64,000 nt of DNA from CAIQQQ01 sp040399685 (GTDB taxonomy: Bacteria > Pseudomonadota > Alphaproteobacteria > Acetobacterales > Acetobacteraceae). Each line of letters begins with the position of its first letter. Position 1 is the first letter of the stretch. Positions 54,074-63,469 of this stretch are shown one piece after another. The stretch lies in NCBI GenBank assembly GCA_040399685.1, contig JBBART010000019.1, positions 34,988 through 98,987 on the forward strand. The letters are read 5' to 3'. A program made the position numbers and the translations under genes. A model generated the notes under the pieces. The model was given only the letters and a program-made list of their open reading frames with translations, was not told the DNA's origin and made no database searches.

Positions 54074-54137
54074 ACAGTATGTCCTGATAATACGAGGCGC
54101 ATATATCGCGCGATTGGATGTCTGCGCCAGCCTGTCA

Positions 54138-55604
54138 TCAAGATGACTTGGTTGCGCCACGCGCGGGCGTGGGGGGTTGCACTGGTTTGCCCGGCGCGGT
54201 TGCTGCCGTGGTTGTCGCCTGCGGGCCGGCGAAGCGGGCCACCAGATCGGACAGATGGCCGATCTCACGCAGGGTGATCCCGGCGGGGGCCGCGAGCGGG
54301 CGGTTGCCGCGTGCGACGCGGCGGGGCAGACAGGCGGCGTCAAACCCCAGCTTTTCCGCCTCTTTCAGGCGGGCCTCGGCCTGGGAGACCTGGCGGATCT
54401 CGCCGGACAGGCCGACCTCGCCGAAGAACACCATGCCGGGATCGGTCGGTTGGTCGTAGGCCGCCGACACCAGGGCGGCGGCGACGGCGAGGTCGGCGGC
54501 CGGCTCTGTGACCCGCAAGCCACCGGCGACATTTAAATACACATCTGTGGCATTGAACCGCACGCCGCACCGGGTTTCCAGCACGGCGAGCAGCATGGAC
54601 AGGCGGCCGCTGTCCCAGCCGATGACGGAGCGGCGGGGGGAGCCGCCGGGGTTGGGGGCCAGCAGGCACTGGATTTCGACGAGGACCGGGCGCGAGCCTT
54701 CGACGCCGGCGAACACCGCCGAGCCTGCGATGTTGCCGCGGCGTTCGGCGAGGAACAGGGCGGAGGGGTTGGGGACCTCGGTGAGGCCCATTTCGCCCAT
54801 TTCGAACACGCCGATCTCGTCGGTGGCGCCGAAGCGGTTTTTCACGCCGCGCAGGATGCGGAACTGGTGGCCGCGATCGCCTTCGAAATACAGCACCGCG
54901 TCCACCATGTGTTCCAGCACGCGGGGGCCGGCGATGGCGCCGTCCTTGGTGACGTGGCCGACCAGGACGACGGCAAAACCGCGTGTTTTGGCGGCGCGTA
55001 TGAGTTCGAAGCTGCAGGCGCGGACCTGGCTGACGGTGCCGGGGGCGGAGTCGATCTCGTCGAGCCACATGGTTTGGATGGAGTCGATGACGACCAGCGT
55101 GGCGTCGGTGGCGGCTTCGAGGCTGCCGATGATGTCGCGCAGGTTGATGGCGGCCGCGAGTTCCATCTTGGCGCCGGACAGGCCCAGCCTGCGGGCGCGC
55201 ATGCGGACCTGTTCGACGGCTTCCTCGCCCGAGATGTAGAGCACGCGTTTGCCGGAGTTGGCGAGGCTGGCGGCGGCTTGCAGGAGGATGGTGGATTTGC
55301 CGATGCCGGGATCGCCGCCGAGCAGGATGGCGGAGCCTGCCACGAGGCCGCCGCCGAGGACGCGGTCCAGCTCGGCGATGCCGGTGGGGGCGCGGGGCGG
55401 GGGGGCGGCGGAGCCGGCGAGGTCGGTGAAGGCGATTTTGCGGTGGGCGGATTTGACGCCCTTGGCGGCGATGCCGGGGGCCTGTTCGACGGGTTCCTCG
55501 GCGATGGCGTTCCATTCACCGCAGGTTTCGCAGCGGCCGGCCCATTTGCCGGTGACCGCGCCGCATTGGGTGCAGACGAAGCGGGACACGGACCTTGGGG
55601 CCAT
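54138..55604 (-). CDS. radA: DNA repair protein RadA/Sms
   Basis: RecA-like branch-migration helicase, 488 aa. An N-terminal zinc finger (CTQCGAVTGKWAGRCETCGE) is followed by Walker A GGDPGIGKSTILLQA, the RadA-specific KNRFG motif in RGVKNRFGATDEIG, and a C-terminal Lon-like domain (DLAVAAALVSA, FFGEVGLSGEIRQV). Its ATG overlaps the panC stop by one base, and it precedes cvpA by 64 bases. Confidence 0.97.
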   Translation of the reverse strand: MAPRSVSRFVCTQCGAVTGKWAGRCETCGEWNAIAEEPVEQAPGIAAKGVKSAHRKIAFTDLAGSAAPPPRAPTGIAELDRVLGGGLVAGSAILLGGDPGIGKSTILLQAAASLANSGKRVLYISGEEAVEQVRMRARRLGLSGAKMELAAAINLRDIIGSLEAATDATLVVIDSIQTMWLDEIDSAPGTVSQVRACSFELIRAAKTRGFAVVLVGHVTKDGAIAGPRVLEHMVDAVLYFEGDRGHQFRILRGVKNRFGATDEIGVFEMGEMGLTEVPNPSALFLAERRGNIAGSAVFAGVEGSRPVLVEIQCLLAPNPGGSPRRSVIGWDSGRLSMLLAVLETRCGVRFNATDVYLNVAGGLRVTEPAADLAVAAALVSAAYDQPTDPGMVFFGEVGLSGEIRQVSQAEARLKEAEKLGFDAACLPRRVARGNRPLAAPAGITLREIGHLSDLVARFAGPQATTTAATAPGKPVQPPTPARGATKSS

Positions 55605-56461
55605 TAAGCGGCGACCGGAACGTTATCGATGAGGCGCACGCCCTCTCGCCACGCGGCCACCAGCAGGCGTGCGGGGCGGGTTGGGGCGTTGAGGGGGGTG
55701 AGGTCGTCGGCGGCGCGGAGTTCGAGGTATTCGACTGATTCGAAGCCGGCTTCGATGATCTGGTGGCGCATGTGGTCGATTGTGGCGGGCACCGGGGCGC
55801 CGGCGGCGATGTCGGCGGCGGCTTGGGTCAGGAGGCTATAGAGTGCCGATGCCACGGTCAGGCCCTGGGCGGACAGGCGGGCGTTGCGGGAGGAGAGGGC
55901 GAGGCCGGATTGCTCACGGATTGTGGCGCAGCCGATGACGTTGATGGGCAGGTCCAGGTCGGCGGCGAGGCGTTGGACGATGCGGAGTTGTTGGAAGTCC
56001 TTCTCACCGAACAGCGCGAGATCGGCGGCGGTTTGGGTGAACAGCTTGGTGACCACGGTGGCCATGCCTTCGAAATGGCCGGGGCGGTAGGCGCCGCACA
56101 GGCCTTCGCTGAGGCCGTCCACCGCGACGCGGGTGGCGAAGCCTTGGGGATACATGGTGTCGCCGTCGGGCACGTAGAGAATGTCAACGCCGCTGCCGGC
56201 GAGTTTGGCGGCGTCCTGCTGTTCGGTGCGGGGGTAGGCGGCGAGGTCGGCCGGGTTGTTGAACTGCTTGGGGTTGACGAACAACGTGACGATGACGCGT
56301 TCAGCCCGCGCCACGGCTTCGGCGACGAGGCTGAGATGGCCGGCGTGGAGCGCGCCCATGGTGGGGACCACGGCGATGCGGGCGCCCTCGGCGTGCCAGC
56401 GGCGGGTGGTTTCACGCAAGGCGGGCAGGCTGCGGACGATCTCGGGGGGGAAGTTGCTCAT
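55604..56461 (-). CDS. panC: Pantothenate synthetase PanC
   Basis: ATP-dependent condensation of pantoate and beta-alanine, 285 aa. The nucleotidyltransferase HIGH-like motif is PTMGALHAGHLSLV, with VTLFVNPKQFNNPADLAAYP, GLCGAYRPGHFEGMATVV, LFGEKDFQQLRIVQ and the KMSKS-like LSSRNARLS, all standard. Start ATG at 56461 gives MSNFPPEIVRSLPALRETTR. It follows chrA by 7 bases and overlaps radA by one. Confidence 0.97.
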   Translation of the reverse strand: MSNFPPEIVRSLPALRETTRRWHAEGARIAVVPTMGALHAGHLSLVAEAVARAERVIVTLFVNPKQFNNPADLAAYPRTEQQDAAKLAGSGVDILYVPDGDTMYPQGFATRVAVDGLSEGLCGAYRPGHFEGMATVVTKLFTQTAADLALFGEKDFQQLRIVQRLAADLDLPINVIGCATIREQSGLALSSRNARLSAQGLTVASALYSLLTQAAADIAAGAPVPATIDHMRHQIIEAGFESVEYLELRAADDLTPLNAPTRPARLLVAAWREGVRLIDNVPVAA

Positions 56462-56468
56462 GTGCGCC

Positions 56469-57785
56469 TCAAACCACACCCAGGGCAAAGTGCAAAGCCA
56501 GGCTGGCGCCGGCGCAGATGGCCAGGGTGCGCGTGACGCCGACCTTGAGCCGCAGGAGGGATAGCGCGGCTATGGCCGCAAGCAGCAGCGCCCAGGGATC
56601 TGCGCTTGCGAGGACGGGTGCGTCGAACGACATCAACGCGGCGCGGACCGGGACGGTTGCATGAAACAGGGTGTGAAGGGCGAACCAGACCGCCAGATTG
56701 GCGATGACGCCGACGACGCTGGCGGTGATGGCGGCCAGGGCGCCGGATAGTTTCCGCATGCCGTGGGCGCGTTCGATCAAGGGCGCGCCGAGGAAGATGA
56801 AGACGAAGCAGGGGGCGAAGGTGACCCAGAGCGTGAGGGCTGAGGCCAAGATGCCGCCCGGTAGGCCGGAGGTGCGGAAGCCTGCCAGGAAGCCTACGAA
56901 TTGCAGGACCAGGATCAAGGGGCCGGGGGTGGTTTCGGCGAGGCCCAGGCCTGCGAGCATTTCGGGGGCGGTGAGCCAGTGGTATTTCTCCACTGCTTCC
57001 TGCGCCACATAGGCGAGGACGGCGTAGGCGCCGCCGAAGGTGACCACGGCCATTTTGGAGAAGAAGAAGGCGATGTCGGCGTAGACGCCGCCGCCGGGGA
57101 GCAGGAGTGCCACCGGGATGAGCCACAGGGCCAGCATGATCAGCCCGGCGGTGCGGCCGGTACGGGCCAGGCGCCCTGCCCTGCCCGGGTCGGATTCCAT
57201 GAGGGCGTCGAGCAAGGCCGGGGGGCCGTTTTTGGGCTTGCCGTGGCTGCTGACGGCGAATTGGTCTGGCGCCAGATAGCCGATGATGCCGGCGGTGAGG
57301 ACCACGGCGGGGAACGGGACGCCGAAGATGAACAGGGCCACGAAGGCCGCCGCCGCGAGCGCCCAGGCGGGGCGGCCCTTGAGGGCGCGTTTGCCGATGC
57401 GTAGGAGGGCTTCCAGCACCAGGACCAGCACCGCGCATTTCAGGCCGAAGAACAGGGCGGCGATGGCGGGGATTGTGCCGAGGGTGGCGTAGATGATGGA
57501 CAGCGCCAGCATGACAATGGCGCCGGGGATGACGAACAGCAGGCCCGCAGCCAGGCCGCCGCGGACGCCGTGCATCAGCCAGCCGAGATAGGTGGCGAGT
57601 TGTTGCGCCTCTGGCCCGGGCAGGAGGGTGCAGAAATTCAGGGCGTGGAGGAAGCGGCGGTCGCTGATCCAGTTGCGGTCGTCCACCACCTCGCGGTGCA
57701 GGAGGGCAATCTGGCCGGCCGGGCCGCCGAAGGAGAGGCAGCCGATCTTGAGCCAGACCCTGACGGCCTCGGCGAAGCTCGGCAT
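56469..57785 (-). CDS. chrA: ChrA-type chromate efflux transporter
   Basis: Long-chain CHR-family membrane protein, 438 aa, with two homologous halves of five to six helices. Half 1 carries FGGPAGQIALLHREVVDDRNW and LPGPEAQQLATYLGWLMHGV; half 2 carries KMAVVTFGGAYAVLAYVAQE and GLAETTPGPLILVLQFVGFL. Family members export chromate; other anions have not been excluded. It is embedded between mlaF (17 bases upstream) and panC (7 bases downstream) in a run of housekeeping genes, without an obvious chrB regulator. Confidence 0.95.
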   Translation of the reverse strand: MPSFAEAVRVWLKIGCLSFGGPAGQIALLHREVVDDRNWISDRRFLHALNFCTLLPGPEAQQLATYLGWLMHGVRGGLAAGLLFVIPGAIVMLALSIIYATLGTIPAIAALFFGLKCAVLVLVLEALLRIGKRALKGRPAWALAAAAFVALFIFGVPFPAVVLTAGIIGYLAPDQFAVSSHGKPKNGPPALLDALMESDPGRAGRLARTGRTAGLIMLALWLIPVALLLPGGGVYADIAFFFSKMAVVTFGGAYAVLAYVAQEAVEKYHWLTAPEMLAGLGLAETTPGPLILVLQFVGFLAGFRTSGLPGGILASALTLWVTFAPCFVFIFLGAPLIERAHGMRKLSGALAAITASVVGVIANLAVWFALHTLFHATVPVRAALMSFDAPVLASADPWALLLAAIAALSLLRLKVGVTRTLAICAGASLALHFALGVV

Positions 57786-57802
57786 TTTCGGCGCGGCGGG
57801 CT

Positions 57803-58576
57803 TTATTTGCGCAGTTCCATCTGGATGGGGCCTTCGCGGCTGCCGTGGGTGAACTGGTCGACCATCGGGTTGCCGGTGTGCATCAGTTCGCTGGCGACAC
57901 CTTCCCAGACGATGCGGCCCTTGTGCAGCATGGCCGCACGGTCGCCGATGCGGCGGGCGCTGAGCATGTCATGCGTGATGGCGATGGCGGTGCTGCCGAG
58001 GCGTTTGACGCAATCGACGATCAGGCCGTCGATGACGGCACCCATGATTGGGTCCAGGCCGGTGGTGGGTTCGTCGAAGAACAGGATGTCCGGCTGGGCG
58101 GCGATGGCGCGGGCGAGGGCCACGCGTTTTTGCATGCCGCCGGAGAGTTCGGAGGGTTGCAGATCGCCGACCGTGGCGGCCAGGCCGACCTGGGCCAGCA
58201 CGCCGTCCGCCAGGCCGCGGGCCTGGGCGCGGGTGCATTTGTTTTGGGCGAGCAGGCCGAAGGCGACGTTTTCCCAGACCGGCAGGCTGTCGAACAGGGC
58301 GCCGTTCTGGAAGAGCATGCCGATGTGCTGGCGCACGGCCTCGCGCTCGCGGCGGGGGAGTTTCAGGATGTTGACGCCGTCGATCTCGATGGTGCCGGAA
58401 TCAGGTTCGATGAGGCCGAGGATGCATTTGATGAGCACCGACTTGCCGGAGCCGGAGCCGCCGATGACCACCATGGAGGTGCCGGTGGCGACATCGAGGT
58501 CGATGCCGTCCAGCACCTTTTTGTCGCCGAAGGATTTGCTGAGGCCGCGCAGGCGGATTTTGGGGGTGTCGGTCAT
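57803..58576 (-). CDS. mlaF: MlaF-type lipid transport ABC ATPase
   Basis: ATP-binding subunit of the Mla intermembrane phospholipid transport system, 257 aa. Walker A is GGSGSGKSVLIKCILGL, an MlaF-typical FQNGALFDSLPVWENVAFGL block follows, signature LSGGMQKRVALARAI, Walker B ILFFDEPTTGLDPIMG (MlaF-type DPIM) and ITHDMLSARRIGDR. It overlaps mlaE by four bases. mlaD does not follow; the next gene is chrA. Confidence 0.95.
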   Translation of the reverse strand: MTDTPKIRLRGLSKSFGDKKVLDGIDLDVATGTSMVVIGGSGSGKSVLIKCILGLIEPDSGTIEIDGVNILKLPRREREAVRQHIGMLFQNGALFDSLPVWENVAFGLLAQNKCTRAQARGLADGVLAQVGLAATVGDLQPSELSGGMQKRVALARAIAAQPDILFFDEPTTGLDPIMGAVIDGLIVDCVKRLGSTAIAITHDMLSARRIGDRAAMLHKGRIVWEGVASELMHTGNPMVDQFTHGSREGPIQMELRK

Positions 58577-59358
58577 CGGGCGAAGAACAGTTCGGTCAGC
58601 ACATAGTCGAACGCCAGGATGAGCACCGAGGCGCTGACCACGGCGGAGGTGGTGGCGGCACCGACGCCCTGGGCGCCGCCCTTGGAATTGTAGCCCTGGT
58701 AGCAGCCCATCAGGGTGATGATGACGCCGAACACGGCGGCCTTGGCGAGGCCGGAGACCACGTCATCGGTTTCGATGAAGTTCAGGGTGTTGGTGAGGTA
58801 GGCGCCGGTGTTGAAGCCGAGCTTGACGGTGGCGATGATGAAGCCGCCGAGGACGCCCAGGATGTCGGCCACCACCACCAGCAGCGGCAGGGCGATGAGG
58901 CCGGCCAGCAGGCGGGGGGCGACGAGGTATTTCATGGGGTTGGTGGACAGGGTGGACAGGGCGTCGATCTGGTCTGTCACGCGCATGGTGCCGATTTCGG
59001 CGGCGATGGCCGCACCGACGCGGCCGGCGACCATGAGGCCGGCGAGCACGGGGCCGAGTTCACGGGTGACGGAGAGGACGACCAGGCTGGCCACGGCCGA
59101 GTCGGCGGAGAAGCGCGACAGGCCGGTGGAGCTTTGCAGGGCCAGGACCATGCCGGTGAACACCGCCGTGAGCGCCACAACCGGCAGGGAGAAATAGCCG
59201 ATCTCGACCAGGGCGCTGAGGAACATGCGGCCATAGAAGGGCGGGCGAACGATGTGGGAAAGACCGCGCGCGGCGAAGACCGCAAACTGCCCGGTGGTGG
59301 TGCAGGCTCCCAATAGCGTGCGGCCGAGAAGGGCGATGAAATCGAGGATGGAGTTCAT
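58573..59358 (-). CDS. mlaE: MlaE-type lipid transport ABC permease
   Basis: Inner-membrane permease of the Mla system, 261 aa, with six hydrophobic segments. Typical blocks are GYFSLPVVALTAVFTGMVLA, SVTRELGPVLAGLMVAGRVG, AAEIGTMRVTDQIDALSTLS, PRLLAGLIALPLLVVVAD and VFGVIITLMGCYQGYNSKGG. Start ATG at 59358 gives MNSILDFIALLGRTLLGACT. It is first in the minus-strand run mlaE-mlaF-chrA-panC-radA-cvpA-purF-SDR. Confidence 0.95.
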   Translation of the reverse strand: MNSILDFIALLGRTLLGACTTTGQFAVFAARGLSHIVRPPFYGRMFLSALVEIGYFSLPVVALTAVFTGMVLALQSSTGLSRFSADSAVASLVVLSVTRELGPVLAGLMVAGRVGAAIAAEIGTMRVTDQIDALSTLSTNPMKYLVAPRLLAGLIALPLLVVVADILGVLGGFIIATVKLGFNTGAYLTNTLNFIETDDVVSGLAKAAVFGVIITLMGCYQGYNSKGGAQGVGAATTSAVVSASVLILAFDYVLTELFFAR

Positions 59359-59392
59359 GGCCCCTGCCCTACCAGCGGGAGGGCGGGGCGTC

Positions 59393-59426
59393 AAAAAAAA
59401 GAGGCCCCGGTGTGATCCGGGGCCTC
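59393..59426 (-). terminator. Intrinsic terminator of the arylsulfatase gene
   Basis: On the minus strand a 10-bp stem GAGGCCCCGG/CCGGGGCCTC with loop ATCACA is followed by eight T residues. It lies 15 bases after the sulfatase stop and ahead of mlaE, so it insulates the mla transcript. Confidence 0.92.
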
Positions 59427-59440
59427 TGGTGGCCGGAGGG

Positions 59441-61105
59441 TCAGTTGCCGCTTGGCAGCGTGATCTGGAAGCCGTCCTTGGCGAGTTGCTCGCGCAGCCA
59501 GGTGAATTTCTCGTAGTTCGAGAGGGTGATCGGGCCGTTGTAGGTGAGGCTTTGGCTTTTGCGTGGCGGGTATTTCACATAGCTCTCCATGAGCTTCTTC
59601 ACTTCGGCGCCCATGACGGCCGCCAGCCAGGTGTTTTCGGTGAAGCTGTTCATCAGGATGTCGTAGCGTTCCTGCGGGTCCTGCCAGAGGTCGAACAATT
59701 GCGGGGCGGTGGCGACGTATTTCTCGGGGCCTTTCCAGCCGAGGTTGGAATCGACCGCCAGGCCGCCCGTGGCCTGGCCGCCATCGCCGCGCAGGTTGAA
59801 GACGAACTTGATGTTGTTGACGCGCACCGCGCCGGGGGAGAGTTCGTTTTCGGTGAAATAGAACCATTCCTTGCGCGGATCCGGCCCGGTGCCGAGCAGG
59901 ACGGGCGTCATGTCGTAGCTGTCAAAGATGGTGGGCTGGCCTTCGCGGTCCTTTTCCGGGAGCTTGATGCCGGCGAGGGAGGCGAAGGTGGCCATGTAGT
60001 CCAGGCCGCCGATGATGTCGTAGTTCTTCGTGCCCTGCTTGATCTTGCCCGGCCAGACGGCGAATGCAGGCACCCGGGTGCCGCCTTCGCGCACGGTGCC
60101 CTTGGTGCCGCGGAAGGGCGTGTAGCCGGAATCGGGGTAGACATCCTGCCAGGCGCCGTTGTCGGTGGTGAAGATGACCAGCGTGTTCCTGTCCAGGCCC
60201 AGAGTGCGGAGCTTGTCCATGACATGGCCGACGCGGGTGTCCAGTTCGAGGAGCGAGTCGGCATATTTGTTCTTTGAGAGCGATTTGTGCACGAATTCGG
60301 GCGCCGGCATGTTGGGCTGGTGCACCTTCATGAAATTGACGTTGATGAAGAAGGGCGTTTTGGATTGGGCGGCCTTGTCGAGGAATTCGAGCGCTGCCTG
60401 TTCGACGTATTTGTCGACGAAGGGGATGCCGACCATGCCTTTTTCCGGCGTGTCCTCATATTCGCCGTTGACCATGAAATCCTGCTTCGCGGGCTCGCCG
60501 GCCTTGCCGGACAGCATGCCTTTGGTGACCTGGGCGAACATGGTGCGCAGGTCCGGGGCCATCTGGGGGAACCAGTTGGGATCGGCGTAGGTCCAGGCGT
60601 TGAGGTGGTAGAGGCCGACATATTTCATCTCGTCGTAACCTTGGGCGTTGGGCAGCGCGTAGTCTGCCTCGCCGAGATGCCATTTGCCGGTGAAATAGGT
60701 ATTGTAGCCTGCGGTTTTCAGCACCGAGGCGAGGGTCCATTCCGCTGCGGGCAGTCCGCCGCCCTGGCCTTGGAAGGCCACCGTGGTCATGCCGCTGCGG
60801 TTTGGAATGCGGCCGGTCTGGATGGCGGCGCGGCCTGGGGTGCAGCTGGGTTGGCCGTAATTGTCAAAGAAGGTCATGCCGTCGCTGGCGATCCTGTCGA
60901 GGCTGGGGGTTGGAATGCCGCGCTCGATGCCGCCGCCATAGGCGCCGAGATCGCCCCAGCCTACGTCGTCGGCGACGATGAGTAGGATGTTCGGTTTTGA
61001 GCCCTGGACGGACGGGGCGGCATTCTGGGCGTGCAGGGCCTTGAGGGTGACTGTTGCTGACAGGGCCACCAGCGTTGCCATTACAAAGCGAGATTTGAGA
61101 GCCAT
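59441..61105 (-). CDS. Secreted arylsulfatase (FGly type I sulfatase)
   Basis: Sulfate-ester hydrolase, 554 aa, exported (signal peptide MALKSRFVMATLVALSATVT to about residue 26, ending HAQ). The formylglycine site is QPSCTPGRAAIQTGR (C-x-P-x-R, the Cys-type site), metal ligands are in LLIVADDVGWGDLGAYGGG and IFTTDNGAWQDV, and GKWHLGEADYALP gives the catalytic Lys/His. The ATG at 61105 has GGGGAG about 10 bases upstream. No FGly-generating enzyme gene is in the window, so maturation depends on one elsewhere. Single gene with its own terminator. Confidence 0.94.
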   Translation of the reverse strand: MALKSRFVMATLVALSATVTLKALHAQNAAPSVQGSKPNILLIVADDVGWGDLGAYGGGIERGIPTPSLDRIASDGMTFFDNYGQPSCTPGRAAIQTGRIPNRSGMTTVAFQGQGGGLPAAEWTLASVLKTAGYNTYFTGKWHLGEADYALPNAQGYDEMKYVGLYHLNAWTYADPNWFPQMAPDLRTMFAQVTKGMLSGKAGEPAKQDFMVNGEYEDTPEKGMVGIPFVDKYVEQAALEFLDKAAQSKTPFFINVNFMKVHQPNMPAPEFVHKSLSKNKYADSLLELDTRVGHVMDKLRTLGLDRNTLVIFTTDNGAWQDVYPDSGYTPFRGTKGTVREGGTRVPAFAVWPGKIKQGTKNYDIIGGLDYMATFASLAGIKLPEKDREGQPTIFDSYDMTPVLLGTGPDPRKEWFYFTENELSPGAVRVNNIKFVFNLRGDGGQATGGLAVDSNLGWKGPEKYVATAPQLFDLWQDPQERYDILMNSFTENTWLAAVMGAEVKKLMESYVKYPPRKSQSLTYNGPITLSNYEKFTWLREQLAKDGFQITLPSGN

Positions 61106-61497
61106 CGAAGCGCTTCTCCCCAGTTTGTTGTGCCGGCATCCGAACAGGAGGGGCCTGGTTCCAAACGACAGGATTCCGCCGGAGTGAGCTGTGGGGCTCA
61201 GGCCGGATATTTCGGAATTGCGCTTCTGGCTTTCCGCGCTTGATCGGCGGCCAGGTTTGGATCGTCGGCAGCCCCAATAACGGTGAGACTGTGGGTGGAG
61301 TTTTGGAGAATTTCTATACGCTTTAAGGAGTGCGACCTTTTTCAGGGAATATGGGGCGTGCCGATCTTGCATCGGCATCACATGGCCGGGTTGGGCGCCG
61401 GGCTGTTGGATGGTTCTGTGTTTGAATTTCTGCTTTTGGACGCAGGCGCGCGGGGGGTGGATTTTTGGACTGTTCCGGCACCGACTGATTTTTTGGG
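61106..61497. other. Intergenic region upstream of the sulfatase
   Basis: No gene is supported. Open frames here lack conserved features. The half nearest 61500 is unusually T-rich on the plus strand (for example GGATTTTTGGACTG and GATTTTTTGGGTTG). Promoters for the sulfatase (leftward) and for the next gene (rightward) are presumably here, but no clear site was identified. Confidence 0.4.
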
Positions 61498-62133
61498 TTG
61501 GTGGATGGTTTTTTGTTGAAGGTGGCCACCTGCCGTGGTGTGAACTGGTGGGTGACATTTCCCCTGCCCCGTATTGCGCCTGATGTGGAGAGGTTGAGCC
61601 TGGCCGTGGTGATCCGCGCGCTGAGCTGGGCGGTGGGGCAGTGGTGTGTGCAGGGGTCTATTCCTGCGGCGCTGGGGCGGCTGATCAATGACCGGCTGCA
61701 TGACATTCGGGTTCGGATGGAGCGGATGTTGGTTCGCTTTGCCGCTGGGCGGCTGGTGCGACGGGATTTTGTGCCGGGTGTGGCGCGGGGTTCGGATGGT
61801 GCGCCAGCGGGTGCGCGGGATGCGGTTTGGCCGCGTGGGTTCGGTTGGCTTGTGCGGCAGATGCCGGATGAGGCGGCGGTGCATGCGGCGGAGTTGCGGG
61901 CGTTGCTGGCGAAGCCTGAGATGGTGGCGCTGCTGCTGGCGGCCCCGCAGGCGGTTCGGCTGTTGCGGCCGATGTGCCGGATGTTGGGCGTGGAGACGGC
62001 CTTGTTGCGGCCGGGGGTTGTGGAGGCGCCGAGAGTGCGTCGGGTGCGTGAGCGGGTGGATTGGGGGCGGATTCCGCTTCCGAGGGGCGTGCTGGCGGCG
62101 GCGCGGCGGGGTGGGTTTGGGAAACGGGGTTGA
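61498..62133 (+). CDS. Hypothetical protein, Arg/Ala/Leu-rich
   Basis: Unrecognised 211-aa frame from TTG 61498 (GTG at 61501 is an equally likely start; no ATG before codon 70s fits). The sequence has plausible protein features: PRIAPDVERLSLAVVIRALS, a helical PEMVALLLAAPQAVRLLRPM block and a basic tail LAAARRGGFGKRG. It contains no signal peptide or known motif. Third codon positions are strongly GC-biased, as in neighbouring real genes, and no conserved gene opposes it, which supports coding. Function unknown. Confidence 0.55.
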   Translation: MVDGFLLKVATCRGVNWWVTFPLPRIAPDVERLSLAVVIRALSWAVGQWCVQGSIPAALGRLINDRLHDIRVRMERMLVRFAAGRLVRRDFVPGVARGSDGAPAGARDAVWPRGFGWLVRQMPDEAAVHAAELRALLAKPEMVALLLAAPQAVRLLRPMCRMLGVETALLRPGVVEAPRVRRVRERVDWGRIPLPRGVLAAARRGGFGKRG

Positions 62134-62427
62134 GGGGTGGGGCGGGAGTGTGGGGTGATTGTTCCGGGTTGTTGTTAAAAATGGTGGGCTGATGGTTTTC
62201 GGTGGATCTGCATTCAGTGAAGGCGGAGCGAGGCCCGACGTTGCAAGAGTAACCGGACTGGCCGAAAGAGGACTGGCCAGTTTCGGGCGCATGAGTTCCA
62301 CAACGGACGCGGTTAGCATAACGTGAGAACCGTGTTCATGCCCAACACGTTTCGTCCCCCCCACCAAAATCGGTGGAACGCCAAAGCCCGACCCATTCTA
62401 CGCTTGCTGTCTTTAAGGTAGGGCAGA

Positions 62428-63306
62428 ATGGCTACATTTTTTGGAAAGCCGACGGTGGATTTAGTACAGCATCCGGAAGGTGATGACATGTTTAAGCGCT
62501 GGGCGATCCCGATTGTCGTGACGTTGATAGGCGCAATTACGGGTGGCCCGATCATTGGATTACTCGCTGGCATCTTGGCGGCGTTGGTCTGGTCGCCGCT
62601 AGCCCAATGGTGGACTTCCCGTGGATACCTGAAAGCAGTCAAGAGACAGATTAATTTTCTGGAGAAATATGACGTCTGCTCAATTTCCCCATCCGATTAT
62701 GAGAGACTTTTATTGGCAACTTTGGGAGAGACCGATCCCAGCAAGGCTTTCCTTATGGATCGCAAAACCATCCGCAATGCCAAGCTTGCCTATCCGACTA
62801 AGGCGAAGACAGACGCCGACAGGAGGGACCTATTTGATAAGGAAGAAGAGCGTCGGCGTCGTTTGGGATTTCCCAGCCAGAACATCATCCGGGATTTCAA
62901 GGCAGAGCACCCATATTACAAACCGCATCACCAACATCTAAAAGATAATATCAAGGTCGAAAATTGCTGGCTCTGCGACCAGAATAACGCAGAACAGAAC
63001 CGCTCACATCGTGAAATATGGGATCGATACGAACGTGAAGAATCTGACGAAAAGGCGAAAAATGACGCCGCGAATGCTTTGTTTCGCATTGGCGAAATAC
63101 CTGCATCGAACACTCTGCGATGCGAGGAGGCAGAAAATTTTTACGTAAAACTTAAAATAAAATATGACGAACTCCGATCGGCATCTCCAAACTGGAAGGA
63201 TAGCGCCGCCATCAAAGATTACTATTTTCTAATTCTTAACCGGATTAATGCCGCGAGGGCTTGCGGAAAATACGGACCTTGCACTGTTCATGTGCCCAAG
63301 ATATAA
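62428..63306 (+). CDS. Unrecognised membrane-anchored protein in AT-rich segment
   Basis: 292 aa, no family recognised. After a short polar N-terminus lie one or two membrane helices (about 24-58: WAIPIVVTLIGAITGGPIIG then LAGILAALVWSPLAQWW). The rest, about 235 residues, is charged and helical (RRDLFDKEEERRRRLGFPSQ, HREIWDRYEREESDEKAKND), with a CWLC pair near residue 178 that could bind metal and further single cysteines (LRCEEAE; ACGKYGPC near the end). The ATG at 62428 has AAGG about 12 bases upstream. The codon use is AT-leaning compared with the core genes. The AT-rich setting suggests an accessory gene. Confidence 0.75.
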   Translation: MATFFGKPTVDLVQHPEGDDMFKRWAIPIVVTLIGAITGGPIIGLLAGILAALVWSPLAQWWTSRGYLKAVKRQINFLEKYDVCSISPSDYERLLLATLGETDPSKAFLMDRKTIRNAKLAYPTKAKTDADRRDLFDKEEERRRRLGFPSQNIIRDFKAEHPYYKPHHQHLKDNIKVENCWLCDQNNAEQNRSHREIWDRYEREESDEKAKNDAANALFRIGEIPASNTLRCEEAENFYVKLKIKYDELRSASPNWKDSAAIKDYYFLILNRINAARACGKYGPCTVHVPKI

Positions 63307-63469
63307 AGAACACGGAACAGGCATCATTGCACACTTATCTTCCCCAAAACTCGCGTCCATCATTTTTTATTATTGTCCTTCTTGCAGAAAGGGCAGCAAG
63401 CACTTTTTACAGCGCGTTCGTGCAGTTAATCTATAATGACGTCACCCTATCGGTAAATTTATAAATCAG

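Noticed and set aside
62240..62330. Cluster of short direct and inverted repeats (ACTGGCC, CCGAAA/TTTCGG) before the AT-rich island, considered as an att site or attC
   Set aside because: No second copy at the other end is visible, no integrase is in the window, and the pattern does not match the attC core sites.
63248..63436. Small frame with CPRYK and CPSC cysteines between the two AT-rich genes, considered as a zinc-ribbon protein
   Set aside because: It overlaps the end of the 292-aa gene by about 60 bases, has no Shine-Dalgarno, and shows no conserved spacing beyond the chance cysteines.
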